Source: Acidimicrobiia bacterium (GTDB taxonomy: Bacteria; Actinomycetota; Acidimicrobiia; Spongiisociales; ZC4RG35). From it: a stretch of DNA of 6,997 nt. The notes below the pieces were generated by a model. That model was not told where the DNA came from and made no database searches. It saw nothing but the letters and a program-made list of their open reading frames with translations. This document shows positions 6,145 to 6,997 of this stretch, one piece after another. The first letter of the stretch is position 1; every line of letters begins with the position of its first letter. Position numbers and translations under genes: made by a program. Location of the stretch: the NCBI GenBank assembly GCA_025929005.1, contig JAICND010000078.1, forward strand, positions 1-6,997, written 5' to 3'.

Positions 6145-6997
6145 GATGAGCTCCGGTGCGCTCCAACCGGTCGTGGTTGCTGGCTAGAGGTAGGGCGAGG
6201 GTTATGGCCGACCCACCTTGCGTGTTCGACACCCGAGCAGTTCCGTCGTGGGCTTCGACGATGTATCGGACGATGGATAAGGCGAGGCCGACCGCGGCTG
6301 CACCGCGACCGCTCCAGTAATACCGATCGAACAGCTGGCGCTGTTCCTCGGGCGGTAACTCTCCACCCGAGTCGGTGACCCCGATCAGTGCTTGTGACGG
6401 TGTTAGCTCAATACGAAGTTCAACCTGTCCACCGCTAGGGCTGCGGGTGAGGGCACGGGCGAGAAGGTTGGCGATTGCCTGTCCCATTCGTCTCCGGTCA
6501 GCCGTAACCTTCACCGCCTCGGGAGGGAGAAAGGTGATACTCAGGCCTTTGTCATCGGCACCCGGATGGGCTTTCTCGACCGATTCGATCAGTAAATCCA
6601 CCAGATCGAAGGTCGCTTTCTCTAGATGAAGCGTACCGCTGTCGATCCTGGCCATCAGGACGAGGTCGTCGATCATGCTCTCCAGCCGCCGCGCATTGCG
6701 ATCCATCACATGCAGGAACTGTTTCTGCTCGGGCTGCAGATCACCAACGGTGCCGTCGACTAGCAATTCGGCGTAGCCGACAATGGCGGTGAGGGGGGTC
6801 TTCAGATCGTGGGCCGCGCTAGCGAGAAATCGATCTTTGCGCCGGTCATGCTCACGCAACCGGTTGTCCTCGGTCTCTGTTGCAAGGCTCTTCACCTCAA
6901 CCTGGTTCCGATGGCGTTCTACCGCGGCCACTGCGACGACCGTCAGCAGACCCAGTCCGCCCATGGCCAGATTTGTGCCGAGGACGGCCCGGAGCGA
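6134..6997 (-). CDS. Sensor histidine kinase, N terminus missing, degenerate ATP-binding boxes
   Basis: The frame is open to the right edge, so the 287 visible residues (numbered here from the edge) are the C-terminal part. An in-frame ATG at 6964 exists, but coding potential continues past it and a membrane helix (about 4-25) spans it, so the true start is probably outside. A charged linker (about 27-56) leads to the HisKA dimerisation domain with ASAAHDLKTPLTAIVGY (phospho-acceptor His63), a strong H box. The HATPase_c domain (about 160-270) is recognisable but altered. The N box reads NLLARALTRSP, with Asn177 kept but Arg181 where the second Asn of NxxxN belongs. G1 is DSGGE instead of DxGxG, and G2 is AAAVGLALS instead of GxGLGLALS; the F-box phenylalanine (LFDRYYW) is kept. 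The changes may weaken ATP binding, or favour phosphatase action; this is untested. The gene overlaps the receiver gene by 11 nt, its evident partner. The promoter and any sensor domain lie beyond the window. Confidence 0.92.
   Translation of the reverse strand, partial: SLRAVLGTNLAMGGLGLLTVVAVAAVERHRNQVEVKSLATETEDNRLREHDRRKDRFLASAAHDLKTPLTAIVGYAELLVDGTVGDLQPEQKQFLHVMDRNARRLESMIDDLVLMARIDSGTLHLEKATFDLVDLLIESVEKAHPGADDKGLSITFLPPEAVKVTADRRRMGQAIANLLARALTRSPSGGQVELRIELTPSQALIGVTDSGGELPPEEQRQLFDRYYWSGRGAAAVGLALSIVRYIVEAHDGTARVSNTQGGSAITLALPLASNHDRLERTGAHHGE
6151..6154 (-). promoter_or_regulatory. Ribosome binding site of the response-regulator gene
   Basis: GGAG on the minus strand, six bases before the ATG at 6144, lies within the last codons of the kinase gene. 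It fixes the regulator start in preference to downstream alternatives. Confidence 0.65.

Overview
The window is GC-rich, densely packed bacterial chromosome. High GC, GTG starts, few clear Shine-Dalgarno sites, many 1-11 nt gene overlaps and the flavour of the proteins suggest an actinobacterium, perhaps an uncultured Acidimicrobiia-like lineage. That placement is an inference; no rRNA or other phylogenetic marker is present. I see no mobile element, tRNA, rRNA or CRISPR array.

Left block (minus strand, about 2265 down to 1): greA, encoding a transcript-cleavage factor, is followed 43 nt later by an MgtE-type Mg2+ transporter. After a 53-nt gap comes the start of a secreted proline-rich protein that runs off the left edge and is possibly an M23-type cell-wall peptidase.

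Middle (plus strand, 2305-3318): selD, a complete Cys-type selenophosphate synthetase, is divergent from greA across only 39 nt. It converges on the next gene so tightly that the two stop codons share the palindrome CTAG.

Right block (minus strand, from beyond the right edge down to 3315): four genes overlap head to tail. They encode a membrane-linked sensor histidine kinase (5' end missing), a stand-alone receiver domain (11-nt overlap), a membrane-anchored HEAT-repeat protein (1-nt overlap, TAGTG) and a membrane processive family-2 glycosyltransferase (1-nt overlap, TGATG). The last protein has the DDG, DGD, GED and QxxRW motifs of polysaccharide synthases but no PilZ domain. The receiver carries no DNA-binding domain and the HEAT protein is predicted to face the cytoplasm. 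The simplest reading is a signalling chain that controls a polysaccharide synthase by protein contact rather than by transcription. The kinase keeps its phospho-acceptor histidine, but its ATP-binding boxes are markedly degenerate. This operon is the most interesting content of the window.
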